Positions 1 to 8,438 of a stretch of 58,379 bases of DNA are shown here, piece after piece. A model generated the notes under the pieces. That model was not told the DNA's origin. It did no database searches and saw nothing but the letters and a program-made list of their open reading frames with translations. The first letter of the stretch is position 1. Each line of letters begins with the position of its first letter. The stretch spans positions 27,754-86,132 of the forward strand of contig JBBDQS010000107.1 in NCBI GenBank assembly GCA_040905805.1. Reading direction: 5' to 3'. The stretch is from Egibacteraceae bacterium. GTDB lineage: Bacteria; Actinomycetota; Nitriliruptoria; Euzebyales; Egibacteraceae. A program made the translations under genes and the position numbers.

Positions 1-56
1 CCCCCCACACCCGGCACAGCAGGGAATCGCCTCCGCAAGCTCCGGCGATTCACGTC

Positions 57-905
57 TCAGGGCAGCAGCGCCTGGGGCAGCAGGGCCACGATGCCGGTCG
101 CCCCGAGGGCGCGCAGATCGCCGAGGCGCTGCCACAGCTGGGCTTGGCTGACCACGAGGTGCACCGCGACCAGGTCGTCCCGGCCCGCCAGGGGCAAGAT
201 CGTCGGCGCCGCCAGACCGGGGAACACGCCGCGGAGGTCGTCCAAGTGCTCGCGGGGGATGTGCAGCATGACGTAGCGGTGCGCGCGAGCGGCCAGGACC
301 GCGTCCAGACGCAGGGCGAAGTCGTCGAGGAGCGGTGTGGCCCCGCGGCGCACGAACAGCGCCTCGCAGCGGCGCAGCACCTCGAGCACCCGCAGACGGT
401 TGGTCGCGAGGCTGGTGCCGGTCTCGCGGAGGTCCACGATGGCGTCGGCGAGCCCGGCGACGCAGGCGCCCTCCAGCGACCCGCCCATGGTGAGGACCGT
501 GACGTCCACGCCGCGTTCGGCGAAGAACCGCCCGGTGATCCCCGGCAGATGCGTGGCGACGACCGCGCCGGCGAGGTCGGCCATGGACTCCCGGCCGTCG
601 TCGTCCCGGCTGGCCAGCACCAGATCGGAGCGGGAGAAGCCGAGCGGCACCGCGGGCAGCTGGTCAAGCTCGTGCTCCGCGACGATGTCGGTGGCGAGGA
701 AGGCCGCCTGCAGCTGACCGGCGCTCAGCGCCGCGGCCGCGTCACGCGGGCGCATCTCGATGAACGCCAGCCCGTCGACGCGGGCGATGGACCCCGCGCC
801 GTGCAGCATGCCCGTCGAGTAGCCGGCTGCCGCGAGCAGCTCGAGGCAGCGGTCACGCAGCCGTCCCTTGGACGGCACCCCGATCCTGACGCCGTCTTCG
901 TTCAC
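57..905 (-). CDS. hisG: ATP phosphoribosyltransferase HisG
   Basis: Catalyses the first step of histidine biosynthesis, joining ATP and PRPP to give phosphoribosyl-ATP in the cytoplasm. The 282-residue protein has the HisG opening (RIGVPSKGRL near residue 7) and the PRPP-loop region DAIVDLRETGTSL in the middle. Its length and C-terminal tail fit the long form with a regulatory ACT-like domain, which usually mediates histidine feedback and does not need HisZ. The GTG start at 905 directly abuts the TAA of hisE, so the two are translationally linked. hisG is the last gene of an ahcY-hisE-hisG run. Nothing is coded in the 56 bases before the contig edge. Confidence 0.95.
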   Translation of the reverse strand: MNEDGVRIGVPSKGRLRDRCLELLAAAGYSTGMLHGAGSIARVDGLAFIEMRPRDAAAALSAGQLQAAFLATDIVAEHELDQLPAVPLGFSRSDLVLASRDDDGRESMADLAGAVVATHLPGITGRFFAERGVDVTVLTMGGSLEGACVAGLADAIVDLRETGTSLATNRLRVLEVLRRCEALFVRRGATPLLDDFALRLDAVLAARAHRYVMLHIPREHLDDLRGVFPGLAAPTILPLAGRDDLVAVHLVVSQAQLWQRLGDLRALGATGIVALLPQALLP

Positions 906-1229
906 TTAACCCCTCCGGGCCTCGAGCTCGGCGAACACGTCCTGCAGGCTCACCCCCGCCCCGACGATGCCCGCCAGCACGTGGAAGAGCACGTCGGCGG
1001 CCTCCTCGGCCACGCGTCGGCGATCCGGGGTGTCCGCGCCCCGGCGCCCGAGCTCGAGGCAGAGCTCGAACGCCTCCTCCATGATCTTGCGGCTTGCCAG
1101 CTCCGGGTCACCCAGCAGGGTGGCAGAGTAGGACCCCGCCGGAGGCTGGTCCAGACGGTCGCGCAGCACCGCCTCGACCTCCGACAGGACCCCCGCCGGG
1201 AGCGGCTCTCCCCGCTCCTGCGGCGGCAT
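906..1229 (-). CDS. hisE: Phosphoribosyl-ATP pyrophosphatase HisE
   Basis: Hydrolyses phosphoribosyl-ATP to phosphoribosyl-AMP, the second histidine step. It is 107 residues long. The MazG-like helical motif is clear: EEAFEL near residue 51 and EEAADVLFH near residue 74 supply the metal-binding acidic residues. It is a stand-alone HisE, as in other actinobacteria, not a HisIE fusion. The ATG at 1229 lies 10 bases after the ahcY stop, and the stop touches the hisG start. Substrate hand-over between HisG and HisE explains the pairing. Confidence 0.95.
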   Translation of the reverse strand: MPPQERGEPLPAGVLSEVEAVLRDRLDQPPAGSYSATLLGDPELASRKIMEEAFELCLELGRRGADTPDRRRVAEEAADVLFHVLAGIVGAGVSLQDVFAELEARRG

Positions 1230-1239
1230 CGATCCCAGC

Positions 1240-2514
1240 CTAGGTGCCGATGTCGTAGGAGGCCAGGTAGGTGACCTGCTCCGGGGTGAGCGTGTCGATC
1301 GGCTTGCCCATCGACTCCAGCTTCAGTCGGGCGACGTCGGCGTCCAGGTCGACGGGCACGTCGTAGACGCGCGGGTCGAGGTTGGCGGCGTTGGCCGTCA
1401 ACCACTCGGCGGCGAACGCCTGGTCGGCGAAGCTCATGTCCATGACGGCGGCGGGATGTCCCTCGGCGGCACCGAGGTTCACCAGCCGTCCGCCGGCCAG
1501 CAGCACGATCCGCCGGCCGTCGGGCAGGACGAACGCCTCGGCGTTGTCCCGGACCTCGATGCGCTCCTTGCACATCTTCTCCAGGCCGGCGACGTCGAGC
1601 TCGACGTCGAAGTGACCGGAGTTGCAGACGATCGCACCGTCCTTCATGACCTCGAAGTGCTCGGTGCGGATCACCGAGGTGTTGCCGGTCAGGGTGACGA
1701 ACACGTCACCGACGCGCGCCGCGTCGGCCATGGGCAGGATCCGGTAGCCCTCCATGGAGGCCTCGAGCGCCCGGATCGGGTCGACCTCGGTGACGACGAC
1801 GTCGGCGCCGTGGCCCTTCGCCCGGCTGGCGACGCCCCGGCCGCAGTAGCCGAAGCCGGCCACCACGACGGTCTTGCCGGCCAGCAGGACGTTGGTCGCG
1901 CGGATGATGCCGTCCAGCGTGGACTGGCCGGTGCCGAAGCGGTTGTCGAACAGGTGCTTGGTCGGCGTGTCGTTGACCGCGACGATCGGGAACCGCAGCG
2001 CACCGGCCTTCTCCATCGCCCGCAGCCGGATGACGCCGGTGGTGGTCTCCTCGGTGCCGGCAAGGACCTTGGCGGCCTGCTCGGGACGCTGGCCGTGCAG
2101 ACGGTTCACGAGGTCACAGCCGTCGTCCATCGTGAGGGTGGGGTTCTGGTCCAGGGCCGCGTCGATGTGGCGGTAGTAGGAGTCGTTGTCCTCCCCGCGG
2201 ATGGCGTAGGTGGAGATCCCGTATTCGGCCACGAGGGCCGCGGCGGTGTCGTCCTGGGTGGACAGGGGGTTGCTGGCGACCAGGGTCACCTTGGCGCCGC
2301 CGGCGTCCAGCGTGCGCATCAGGTTCGCGGTCTCGGTAGTGACGTGCAGGCACGCGGCGACCGTCTGGCCTTCGAGCGGCCGCTCCTTCGCGAAGCGTTC
2401 GCGGATCGCGGCCAGGACCGGCATCGAGCGGTTGGCCCATTCGATTCGGGCTTTGCCGCGTGCGGCCAGGCCGAGATCAAGGACGTCGTGTGCGGGCAGG
2501 GACGGGCTTGCCAT
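1240..2514 (-). CDS. ahcY: Adenosylhomocysteinase (short, archaeal/Thermotoga-like form)
   Basis: Reversibly cleaves S-adenosylhomocysteine to adenosine and homocysteine, recycling the product of SAM-dependent methylation. The 424-residue protein has the NAD-binding loop GFGYCGRG (about residue 220), the DNRFGTGQS segment and NLGAAEGHP near the C-terminus. It lacks the roughly 40-residue insertion of the long bacterial enzyme and ends in YLASYDIGT rather than the classical KPDHYRY tail, so it belongs to the short class. Some archaeal members of that class prefer S-inosylhomocysteine. A good ribosome-binding site (GGAGGA) lies 8-9 bases before the ATG, and a TAGGCT box at 2551-2556 could be its -10. 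Its own promoter would drive hisE and hisG too. Confidence 0.93.
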   Translation of the reverse strand: MASPSLPAHDVLDLGLAARGKARIEWANRSMPVLAAIRERFAKERPLEGQTVAACLHVTTETANLMRTLDAGGAKVTLVASNPLSTQDDTAAALVAEYGISTYAIRGEDNDSYYRHIDAALDQNPTLTMDDGCDLVNRLHGQRPEQAAKVLAGTEETTTGVIRLRAMEKAGALRFPIVAVNDTPTKHLFDNRFGTGQSTLDGIIRATNVLLAGKTVVVAGFGYCGRGVASRAKGHGADVVVTEVDPIRALEASMEGYRILPMADAARVGDVFVTLTGNTSVIRTEHFEVMKDGAIVCNSGHFDVELDVAGLEKMCKERIEVRDNAEAFVLPDGRRIVLLAGGRLVNLGAAEGHPAAVMDMSFADQAFAAEWLTANAANLDPRVYDVPVDLDADVARLKLESMGKPIDTLTPEQVTYLASYDIGT

Positions 2515-2582
2515 GTGTGTGCTCTTCCTCCAGCGGACAGGTCAACGGCTAGCCTAGCCCATCGAATTCGGGCGCCCGAAAG

Positions 2583-2598
2583 CCGGCCCGGTGGCCGG
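2583..2598 (-). terminator. Hairpin terminator after the pit-DUF47 operon
   Basis: A perfect 6-bp GC stem (CCGGCC/GGCCGG) with a 4-base loop starts 3 bases after the DUF47 stop codon. On the minus-strand transcript it is followed by CTTTC, a weak U-tract. It separates the phosphate genes from ahcY. Confidence 0.4.
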
Positions 2599-2601
2599 GT
2601 G

Positions 2602-3264
2602 TCAGTGACTGCGCTTCATCGCCCCGTCAGCCAGGGCGTCGGCAGCCTCGTCCAGGCGCAGGCCGACGACGTCCAGGCGACGCAGCAGATCCCGGCGTTT
2701 GAGCGTGTCCATCGTCAGCTCCCCCCCGTACAGGTCCGCGAGCGCCTGCTGGTAGCGGCGGCGCACGTCGTTGCCGTGGCGTTTCGCGCCCTTGCACGCC
2801 CGCGAGACCTCGCCGGGCTGGTCGACGAGGCGGTCGATGGCGACGCGGAGGGCGTCCGCACCGCTGCGCAGCGACTCCAGCAGCGGGGCGAGCTCGGATC
2901 GGTCCTCGGGTCGGAAGAGGTCCAGCTCGCGGATGAAGTCCTGCAGGTTGTCGAGCACGTCGTCGATCGAGCGCGAGAGCCGGAACAGGTCCTCCCGGTC
3001 GATCGGGGTGGTCAACGCCTGCGCCAGCGACTCGATGAGGTCGGCCCGCCGGTCGTCGCCCTCGTGCTCGATCTCGGCCATGCGGTCGCGGGCGGCGGCG
3101 ATGTCCGCGCCCTGCACCGCCTCCAGGGCGAGCGCCACGCCGGCGAGCGTCGCGTCGATCTGCCCGCCGAGGTGGGCGACGAACACGATGTCGCCCCGGC
3201 CGCTGAGGTCCAGCATCAGCCGCTTCAGGCGACCGCGGGGCGCAGGTGGGCGGTCGTTCGTCAC
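2602..3264 (-). CDS. DUF47 (PhoU-like) partner of Pit
   Basis: A 220-residue, largely helical PhoU-fold protein of the DUF47 family, which is normally encoded with Pit transporters and is thought to control their activity. Acidic metal-binding stretches typical of the fold are visible (EIEHEGDD near residue 68, DREDLFRL near 85, IDDVLDN near 97). The reading frame is open far upstream, but the GTG at 3264 overlaps the pit stop by four bases (GTGA) and the protein aligns from there, so the longer version is rejected. It is followed directly by a hairpin terminator. Confidence 0.88.
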   Translation of the reverse strand: MTNDRPPAPRGRLKRLMLDLSGRGDIVFVAHLGGQIDATLAGVALALEAVQGADIAAARDRMAEIEHEGDDRRADLIESLAQALTTPIDREDLFRLSRSIDDVLDNLQDFIRELDLFRPEDRSELAPLLESLRSGADALRVAIDRLVDQPGEVSRACKGAKRHGNDVRRRYQQALADLYGGELTMDTLKRRDLLRRLDVVGLRLDEAADALADGAMKRSH

Positions 3265-4235
3265 GACAGCAGCGCACCTCCTCGCGTGAGCACGCCTGCC
3301 AGCAGCGCGCTCACCGGCAGCGTGAACAACCATGCCAGGCCCAGGCGGCCGGCAGCGCGCCAGCGTACCCGCCGGGGGCCGTGGCTCATGCCCGCCCCGA
3401 CCAGCGCCGCGGCCACCGACTGGGTCATCGACACGGGCGCCCCGAGGGCAGCGCTGGCCAGGACCGCTCCGGCCGAGGAGATCTCGGCCGCGACGGCATC
3501 CGGCGGCCGGACGGGGATGATCTCTGCGGAGAGCATCCCCGCCGCGGGGCGCAGGCCCGCCACCAGGCCGCCGGTGAAGAGCGCAGCGAGCGCCAGCAGC
3601 TCGGGGACCGACACGTCGATGCCGTCGGTGGCGCCGGTCGCCACGACCAGCACGGCCACCATCTTCTGCCCGTCGTTCCCGGCGTAGGCGAGGCACTGCA
3701 TGCTGAACGCCCCCACGTGCGCGTACCGGATGCGCCGGGAGAGCCGGCCCGTGACCGGCAGCAGGCCTCCCGCCCGCGACAGGGCGAACCCGCCGAGGGC
3801 ACCGACGACCGGCGCGGCCAACCCGGCGCCGAGGACCAGCCCGAGCGTGGGGAGGGACACGCTCAGGCCCCCGCCGATCCCCGCTCCCGTGATGGCCCCG
3901 ACCAGTGCCAGGGTGAGGCTGGTGGGCAGACCTCGGCGGGACAGGACCGCCACCACGACCACGGCCGTGCCGACCGCCACCAGCAGCGCGGTCCGACCCG
4001 CCACCAGGCCGCCCACGTCGGAGAACGACACCAACCGGTGCACCAAGGTGGCCGCCACCTGGGTGCCGACCACCAGCGGGGCGACGACGAGCGCCAAGGC
4101 GAGCATGCCGGCCGCGACCGCCGGCGGCAGGCCCCCGACCTTCAGGCCGGCGCCGACCAGCGCCCCCCCGTCGTTCATCCCGTTGACCACGGCGAAGCCC
4201 AGCGCGGCCCCGAGCAGGAGCGGATCAGACTCCAA
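3261..4235 (-). CDS. Pit-family inorganic phosphate transporter
   Basis: A low-affinity phosphate (metal-phosphate):cation symporter of the inner membrane. It has 324 residues with about nine to ten hydrophobic segments. Both halves carry the family signature: NGMNDG near residue 18 and AGNDGQK near residue 187. The start is TTG at 4235, 11 bases after the PNP stop; no ATG or GTG fits better because the first signature lies only 17 residues in. Its stop overlaps the start of the DUF47 gene. Whether it moves phosphate only or another divalent anion cannot be told from sequence. Confidence 0.88.
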   Translation of the reverse strand: MESDPLLLGAALGFAVVNGMNDGGALVGAGLKVGGLPPAVAAGMLALALVVAPLVVGTQVAATLVHRLVSFSDVGGLVAGRTALLVAVGTAVVVVAVLSRRGLPTSLTLALVGAITGAGIGGGLSVSLPTLGLVLGAGLAAPVVGALGGFALSRAGGLLPVTGRLSRRIRYAHVGAFSMQCLAYAGNDGQKMVAVLVVATGATDGIDVSVPELLALAALFTGGLVAGLRPAAGMLSAEIIPVRPPDAVAAEISSAGAVLASAALGAPVSMTQSVAAALVGAGMSHGPRRVRWRAAGRLGLAWLFTLPVSALLAGVLTRGGALLS

Positions 4236-4246
4236 CGGCGCGCCGC

Positions 4247-5044
4247 CTACGCCGGGTGCAGGCGGGGCAGGAGCCCGCGCAGCAGCGCGGCCAGCCGCTG
4301 CCCGCTGGTGTGGGCGGCGTCGAGCACCTCGGCGTGGTCCGTGGGGGTGCCCCCGGGGCGGTGCACGTTGGTGATCACCGACATGCCGAGCACCCGCAGG
4401 CCGCAGGCGCGCGCGGCGATGACCTCCAGCACCGTCGACATGCCCACCGCGTCCGCCCCCAGGGTGCGCAGCATGCGCACCTCGGCGGGGGTCTCGTAGG
4501 CCGGGCCGACCACGCCCGCGTACACCCCCTCGCCCAGCTGCTCACCGAGCTCCGCCGCGACGGCGGCGGCGCCCGCCCGCAGGTCGGGGTCGTAGGCAGC
4601 CGCCATGTCCACGAAGGTCGGGGTCGGTGTGCCGACCAACGGGCTGCGGCCGGTCAGGTTGAGGTGGTCGGTGATCGCCAGCAGGTCGCCGGGTCGCTGA
4701 TCGGGTGCCAGCCCGCCGGCGGCGTTGGTGACCACGTACGTCGACACGCCCGCCTCCGCCGCTGCGCGCACCACGGCGGTGACCTCGGCGGGCTCGTGGC
4801 CCTCGTAGAGGTGCAGGCGCCCTTGCTGGACGAGCACGGAGACCCCGTGCAGCGTGCCGGCGACCAGCCGGCCCGCGTGGCCGGGGACCATCGCGACCGG
4901 CAGCCCCAGCTCGGCGAAATCCACCGCCACGGCGTCGCTGACCTCCCCGCCCAGCGCGCCGAGACCGGACCCGAGGGTCAGCAGCAGCTCGGGACGCCGG
5001 TCCCCGAGCCGTTCACGCAGCACCGCCCCGGCGTCGGTCGTCAC
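4247..5044 (-). CDS. Purine nucleoside phosphorylase (trimeric PNP-I type)
   Basis: Phosphorolyses purine nucleosides to base and ribose-1-phosphate for purine salvage. The 265-residue protein has GSGLG near residue 26 (phosphate loop), GRLHLYEGH near 75, TNAAGGL near 106, and the base-site block around GPAYETPAEVRML and GADAVGMSTV. ITNVH supplies the purine-contacting Asn seen in 6-oxopurine-specific enzymes. The start is GTG at 5044. It sits between a sugar-phosphate isomerase and Pit; ribose-1-phosphate and phosphate chemistry link the neighbours, but co-regulation is only inferred. Confidence 0.92.
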   Translation of the reverse strand: MTTDAGAVLRERLGDRRPELLLTLGSGLGALGGEVSDAVAVDFAELGLPVAMVPGHAGRLVAGTLHGVSVLVQQGRLHLYEGHEPAEVTAVVRAAAEAGVSTYVVTNAAGGLAPDQRPGDLLAITDHLNLTGRSPLVGTPTPTFVDMAAAYDPDLRAGAAAVAAELGEQLGEGVYAGVVGPAYETPAEVRMLRTLGADAVGMSTVLEVIAARACGLRVLGMSVITNVHRPGGTPTDHAEVLDAAHTSGQRLAALLRGLLPRLHPA

Positions 5045-5072
5045 GCGACCCCGGCCCCCTGCCGCGCAGCGG

Positions 5073-6107
5073 TCACCCGCGTTCCATGGCGCGCTTCAGG
5101 CGGTCGATCAGCGCGATGGGTGAGGGGTCGCGGTCGAGCGCGTAGGCCGCGTACACGCTGGTGAGGTCGGCGAACAGCAACAGCGATGCCAGCCGGGCGA
5201 GCGACCCGGTGCCCTGGGCGCTCATCTCCGCCACGTCGGCGAAGCGGTCGGCGACCAGGCCGGTGAGCAGGTCGGCGCGGTGCGCCCCGCGGGGGTGCTC
5301 ACCGGCGACGTCGCGCAGCGTGACCATCACCGCGGCCTTGGCCATGGGGTGGGGCGCGTCCCACCCGACGATCTCGTTGTGTGCGACCTCGGGCAGCTCG
5401 CCGAAGAACGCCGGCAGCTCGGCGTTCTCGTTGAGCTGGCACTTGAGGCGGTAGGCCGCGACCGCGGCCAGCGGTCGCGCCCCGTGCACGACGGCCGCGC
5501 CGGCCATGGCGATGCGCGACCCCAGCTGCTTGGCGGGGTTGCGTGCGGTGGGCACCTCCCGCCCGCACGCGGCCCGGATGTCACGCTGCACCGCCACGGC
5601 CTCGTCCAGCCCGCCGTCCAGGCCCAGGGCCGCCAACACCGGCACGGCCAGCAGCCCCAAGGAGTGGCGTGGCTGGTAGTCGCGCGCCACGGGCACCCAC
5701 GGCTCACCTCGGTCATGCCCGAGCTCCGCGAGACGCCCGCCGCCCGCCACGACCAACAGCCGCGCACCACGGCGGACGGCTTCGTCCGCGGCAGAGCACG
5801 TCTCCTCGGTGTCACCCGAGCACGACACCGCGACGACCAGGGACCGCGGCCCGACGAACGCCGGCAGTCCGTACGTCTTGTGCACCATGATGGGCAGGGG
5901 GAAGCCCGCATTGCCGATGGCGGCCACCACGTCCGCGCAGATGCCCGAGCCGCCGACGCCGGTCACCACGACCGCGTCCACGTCGGTGAGGTCCAGCGGC
6001 GCCGGGCGTGGCGCACCCGACCACTGGCCGGCGGCGTGCTCGACGTCGGCCAGCGCGTCCGCCGGGTCGACCTCGCTGTAGCGGTCCAATCGGTCGAGAT
6101 CCATCAC
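5073..6107 (-). CDS. Bifunctional phosphoglucose/phosphomannose isomerase (SIS domains)
   Basis: Interconverts glucose-6-phosphate or mannose-6-phosphate with fructose-6-phosphate. This is the family found in archaea and actinobacteria, with two SIS folds in 344 residues. The first SIS fold shows GVGGSGICADV near residue 51 and SCSGDTEET near 95; the C-terminal half carries NENAELPAFFGELPEVAHNE-type residues with the catalytic Glu and His. The gene starts GTGATG, overlapping the TGA of the Trm112-like gene by up to four bases. Together with the phosphomannomutase upstream it would feed GDP-mannose synthesis for the glycan genes. Confidence 0.9.
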   Translation of the reverse strand: MMDLDRLDRYSEVDPADALADVEHAAGQWSGAPRPAPLDLTDVDAVVVTGVGGSGICADVVAAIGNAGFPLPIMVHKTYGLPAFVGPRSLVVAVSCSGDTEETCSAADEAVRRGARLLVVAGGGRLAELGHDRGEPWVPVARDYQPRHSLGLLAVPVLAALGLDGGLDEAVAVQRDIRAACGREVPTARNPAKQLGSRIAMAGAAVVHGARPLAAVAAYRLKCQLNENAELPAFFGELPEVAHNEIVGWDAPHPMAKAAVMVTLRDVAGEHPRGAHRADLLTGLVADRFADVAEMSAQGTGSLARLASLLLFADLTSVYAAYALDRDPSPIALIDRLKRAMERG

Positions 6108-6289
6108 CCGCTCGCCTTGCTGTCCGGCTTCGTGGCCTCCTCGACCAGCATCACCGGGATGTCGTCACGGACGGGATAGTGCAGCCCGCACGCGGTGCAG
6201 ATGATCAGGTTGCGCCGCGGCTTGTAGTCGATCGTGCCGTGGCACGCGGGGCAGACGAGCAGATCGATGAGCTTGGCGTCGACGGCCAT
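6104..6289 (-). CDS. Trm112/UPF0434-family zinc protein
   Basis: A small 61-residue zinc-ribbon protein of the Trm112 family, whose members bind and stabilise SAM-dependent methyltransferases. Two Cys pairs are visible: CPAC near residue 13 and CTAC near 31, followed by YPVRDDIPVML, the conserved C-terminal strand. The ATG at 6289 is chosen because AAGGA lies 6 bases ahead of it; a TTG two codons upstream would bury that site. In other actinobacteria the same gene sits between the phosphomannomutase and SIS isomerase genes, so the order is conserved. The partner methyltransferase is not visible here. Confidence 0.9.
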   Translation of the reverse strand: MAVDAKLIDLLVCPACHGTIDYKPRRNLIICTACGLHYPVRDDIPVMLVEEATKPDSKASG

Positions 6290-6327
6290 GAGCAATCCTT
6301 TGTCGTCCTGCGGTCACGCAGTGCACA

Positions 6328-7668
6328 TCACGCGCGGATGAGCTCGAGGACGCGATCGCGCACGCGCTCCATGGTCGCGGGATCGGCCGCTTCGACGTTC
6401 ACGCGCAACAGCGGCTCGGTGTTGGATGGCCGCAGGTTGAACCACCAGTCGCCGGCGTCCACGGTGAGCCCGTCTGCCCAGTCGGCGTCGCCCTCCTCAG
6501 CGAACGCCGCGACGACCGCATCGGTCGCCCGTTGCTGGTCGTCGACCTCGACGTTGACCTCGCCCGACTGGGCGTAGCGGTCGTAGGGCGCGACGAGCTC
6601 GGACAGGGTGCCGCCGTGCTCGCCGAGCGCTTCGAGGAGCAGCACCCCAGCGATCAGCCCGGAGTCAGCGCGGAAGTTGTCGCGGAAGTAGTAGTGACCG
6701 GAGTGCTCGCCGGCGAAGACCGCGCCGGTGTCCTTCATGAGCGCCTTGATGAACGAGTGGCCGACGCGGGTGCGGATCGCCCGCCCACCGGCCGCCTCGA
6801 TGGTCTCGGGCACCACTTTGGAGCAGATCAGGTTGTACAGGACCGTCTCACCCGGATGGCGGCGCAGAATCGTGTCCGCGATGACCGCGGTGACCAGGGA
6901 CGGCGCCACGGGGCGGCCCTGCTCGTCGACGCAGAACATCCGGTCGGCGTCCCCGTCGAAGGCCAGACCGAGCGCACAGTCCTTGGCCGTGACCGCTGCT
7001 TGCAGGTCGACGAGGTTGGCCGCCTCGATGGGATTGGCGGGGTGGTTGGGGAAGGTGCCGTCGAGCTCGAAGTACAGCGGCACCAGGTCGATGGGCAGGC
7101 CGTCGAACACCGGGGGGACCACCAGGCCCGCCATGCCGTTGCCCGCGTCGACCGCGACCTTGACCGGGGCCATGCCCTCGACGCCCACGAAGCTGCGCAC
7201 GTGCTCGGCGAAGTCGTCGATGAGGTCGTCGGTGCGCAGGTCGCCGGTCTCGTCGGCCTCGGGGAAGTCGCCGTGCTGCGCGCGATCGCGGATGGCCCCG
7301 AGCCCCGTGTCGAGTGACACGGGCTCCGCTCCGGCCCGGCACACCTTCAGGCCGTTGTAGCCAGCGGGGTTGTGGCTGGCGGTCCACACCGCGCCCGGCA
7401 GGCCGAGCCGCCCCGAGGCGTAGTACAGCAGGTCGGTGGAGGCCAGACCGATGTCGATCGCGTCGACGCCCTGCGCCCGCACGCCCTCGATGAAGGCTGC
7501 GGCCAGGTCCGGGGAGCTCGGCCGCATGTCACGCGCGACGATGACCGCCTCGCCGTGCAGCTCGACCGCGCAGGCGCGTCCGAGGGCGCGAGCGACCTCC
7601 GCGTCGATCTGGTCGGGGATGAGCCCACGGATGTCGTAGGCCTTGACGATGGGGGTGAGGTCGAGCAA
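6328..7668 (-). CDS. manB: Phosphomannomutase/phosphoglucomutase
   Basis: Converts mannose-6-phosphate to mannose-1-phosphate (or the glucose pair) through a phosphoserine intermediate. The 446-residue protein has all four family signatures: catalytic TASHNPAGYNG (about residue 96), metal-binding DGDADRM (about 240), sugar-binding GEHSGHYYF (about 320) and phosphate-binding RPSNTEP (about 416). The start is TTG at 7668, just before the conserved IVKAYDIRG; no better codon exists, and a TAGGAT box about 40 bases upstream may be its -10. It supplies GDP-mannose for the surface glycans encoded to the right. Confidence 0.92.
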   Translation of the reverse strand: MLDLTPIVKAYDIRGLIPDQIDAEVARALGRACAVELHGEAVIVARDMRPSSPDLAAAFIEGVRAQGVDAIDIGLASTDLLYYASGRLGLPGAVWTASHNPAGYNGLKVCRAGAEPVSLDTGLGAIRDRAQHGDFPEADETGDLRTDDLIDDFAEHVRSFVGVEGMAPVKVAVDAGNGMAGLVVPPVFDGLPIDLVPLYFELDGTFPNHPANPIEAANLVDLQAAVTAKDCALGLAFDGDADRMFCVDEQGRPVAPSLVTAVIADTILRRHPGETVLYNLICSKVVPETIEAAGGRAIRTRVGHSFIKALMKDTGAVFAGEHSGHYYFRDNFRADSGLIAGVLLLEALGEHGGTLSELVAPYDRYAQSGEVNVEVDDQQRATDAVVAAFAEEGDADWADGLTVDAGDWWFNLRPSNTEPLLRVNVEAADPATMERVRDRVLELIRA

Positions 7669-7743
7669 GGAGGTGCTCCCGCGCGGTTGGAGAAGGCTGC
7701 GGGCATCCTACCCAGTCGTCGACCGGGGGTGCATTGGCACGAG

Positions 7744-7905
7744 TCAGCCGGGGAGCACGTCGCGCAGCTCGAGGGTGTCCGCGGCCCCGGCTTGCACCCA
7801 CCAGCGGTGCTCGCACTTGCGGCAGTGGAAGAAGTGCGCTGGCTCGCCGCCGACCGTCAGATCCATGTCGAACAGATCGCCTGACTGGCACCGCGCGCAT
7901 TCCAT
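7744..7905 (-). CDS. Small zinc-ribbon protein
   Basis: A 53-residue protein with two CxxC knuckles (CARC at residue 3, CRKC near residue 28) followed by EHRWWV, a typical one-domain zinc ribbon. GAGGAG lies 5 bases before the ATG at 7905, so it is a real gene although short. It stands alone between the phosphomannomutase and the DUF6788 gene. Nucleic-acid or protein binding is possible; no function can be assigned. Confidence 0.7.
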   Translation of the reverse strand: MECARCQSGDLFDMDLTVGGEPAHFFHCRKCEHRWWVQAGAADTLELRDVLPG

Positions 7906-8003
7906 GACATCTCCTCGAGCCTCGGCCCCGTGGCGCATTACTCCGATCATCGGCCGTCGCGCCGCTGGACTGAATGGTCCGTTGTGACCATGTCGCGGGC
8001 CCG

Positions 8004-8384
8004 CTACGGCTGCTCGGGGCTGACCGAGCCGGCCGAGCTGGCCGAGGGCACCTGTGCTGCCGGCTCGGGCTCCTGCTCGCGGAGCCGCCGCACGTCGGCG
8101 GCGAGCTCCCGGCCGACGTACTGCGAGCGGGCGCGGCCGCCCTCCCGCCAGTAGGCGTACCAGTACGGCCCGTGGGGGCACGAGCCGCAGCCCTTGCCGC
8201 AGCGCACCCATTGCTGGCGGTAGGTCGCCCGGCTGGCGCCCGGGCTCGGCTCGGGCTCGACCACCGGGCCCGGCGAGCCCACGAGCAGGCCGCGGGCGAG
8301 GATCAGCAGGCGCCGCAGCTGCGGCTCGTCGAGCCGGCGCACCGCGCGTACGAGATCGCGGGGCAGCGTCACCGTGGCCTCCAC
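8004..8384 (-). CDS. DUF6788-like Cys-rich protein
   Basis: A 126-residue protein whose middle holds a motif common in mobile-element and phage-linked proteins of the DUF6788 type: CGKGCGSCPHGPYWYAYWR near residue 60, rich in Cys, His and aromatics, followed by RSQYVG. The N-terminus (PRDLVRAVRRLDEPQL) is helical. The start is GTG at 8384. It interrupts the otherwise conserved whiB-to-manB gene order, so it may be an acquired insertion. Function unknown. Confidence 0.65.
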   Translation of the reverse strand: MEATVTLPRDLVRAVRRLDEPQLRRLLILARGLLVGSPGPVVEPEPSPGASRATYRQQWVRCGKGCGSCPHGPYWYAYWREGGRARSQYVGRELAADVRRLREQEPEPAAQVPSASSAGSVSPEQP

Positions 8385-8438
8385 GCTACATAAGAAACCA
8401 CACGAGTGTCCTTCAAGCCTTGAGCCACCGCCGTGCCG

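Noticed and set aside
2515-2600. SAH or SAM riboswitch before ahcY
   Set aside because: The leader is too short and is mostly a terminator hairpin plus promoter; no riboswitch core could be matched.
1456-3687. Long plus-strand open frame of 743 codons
   Set aside because: Antisense to ahcY and DUF47 with Gly/Arg/His-rich, repeat-free content and no family motif; a by-product of high GC.
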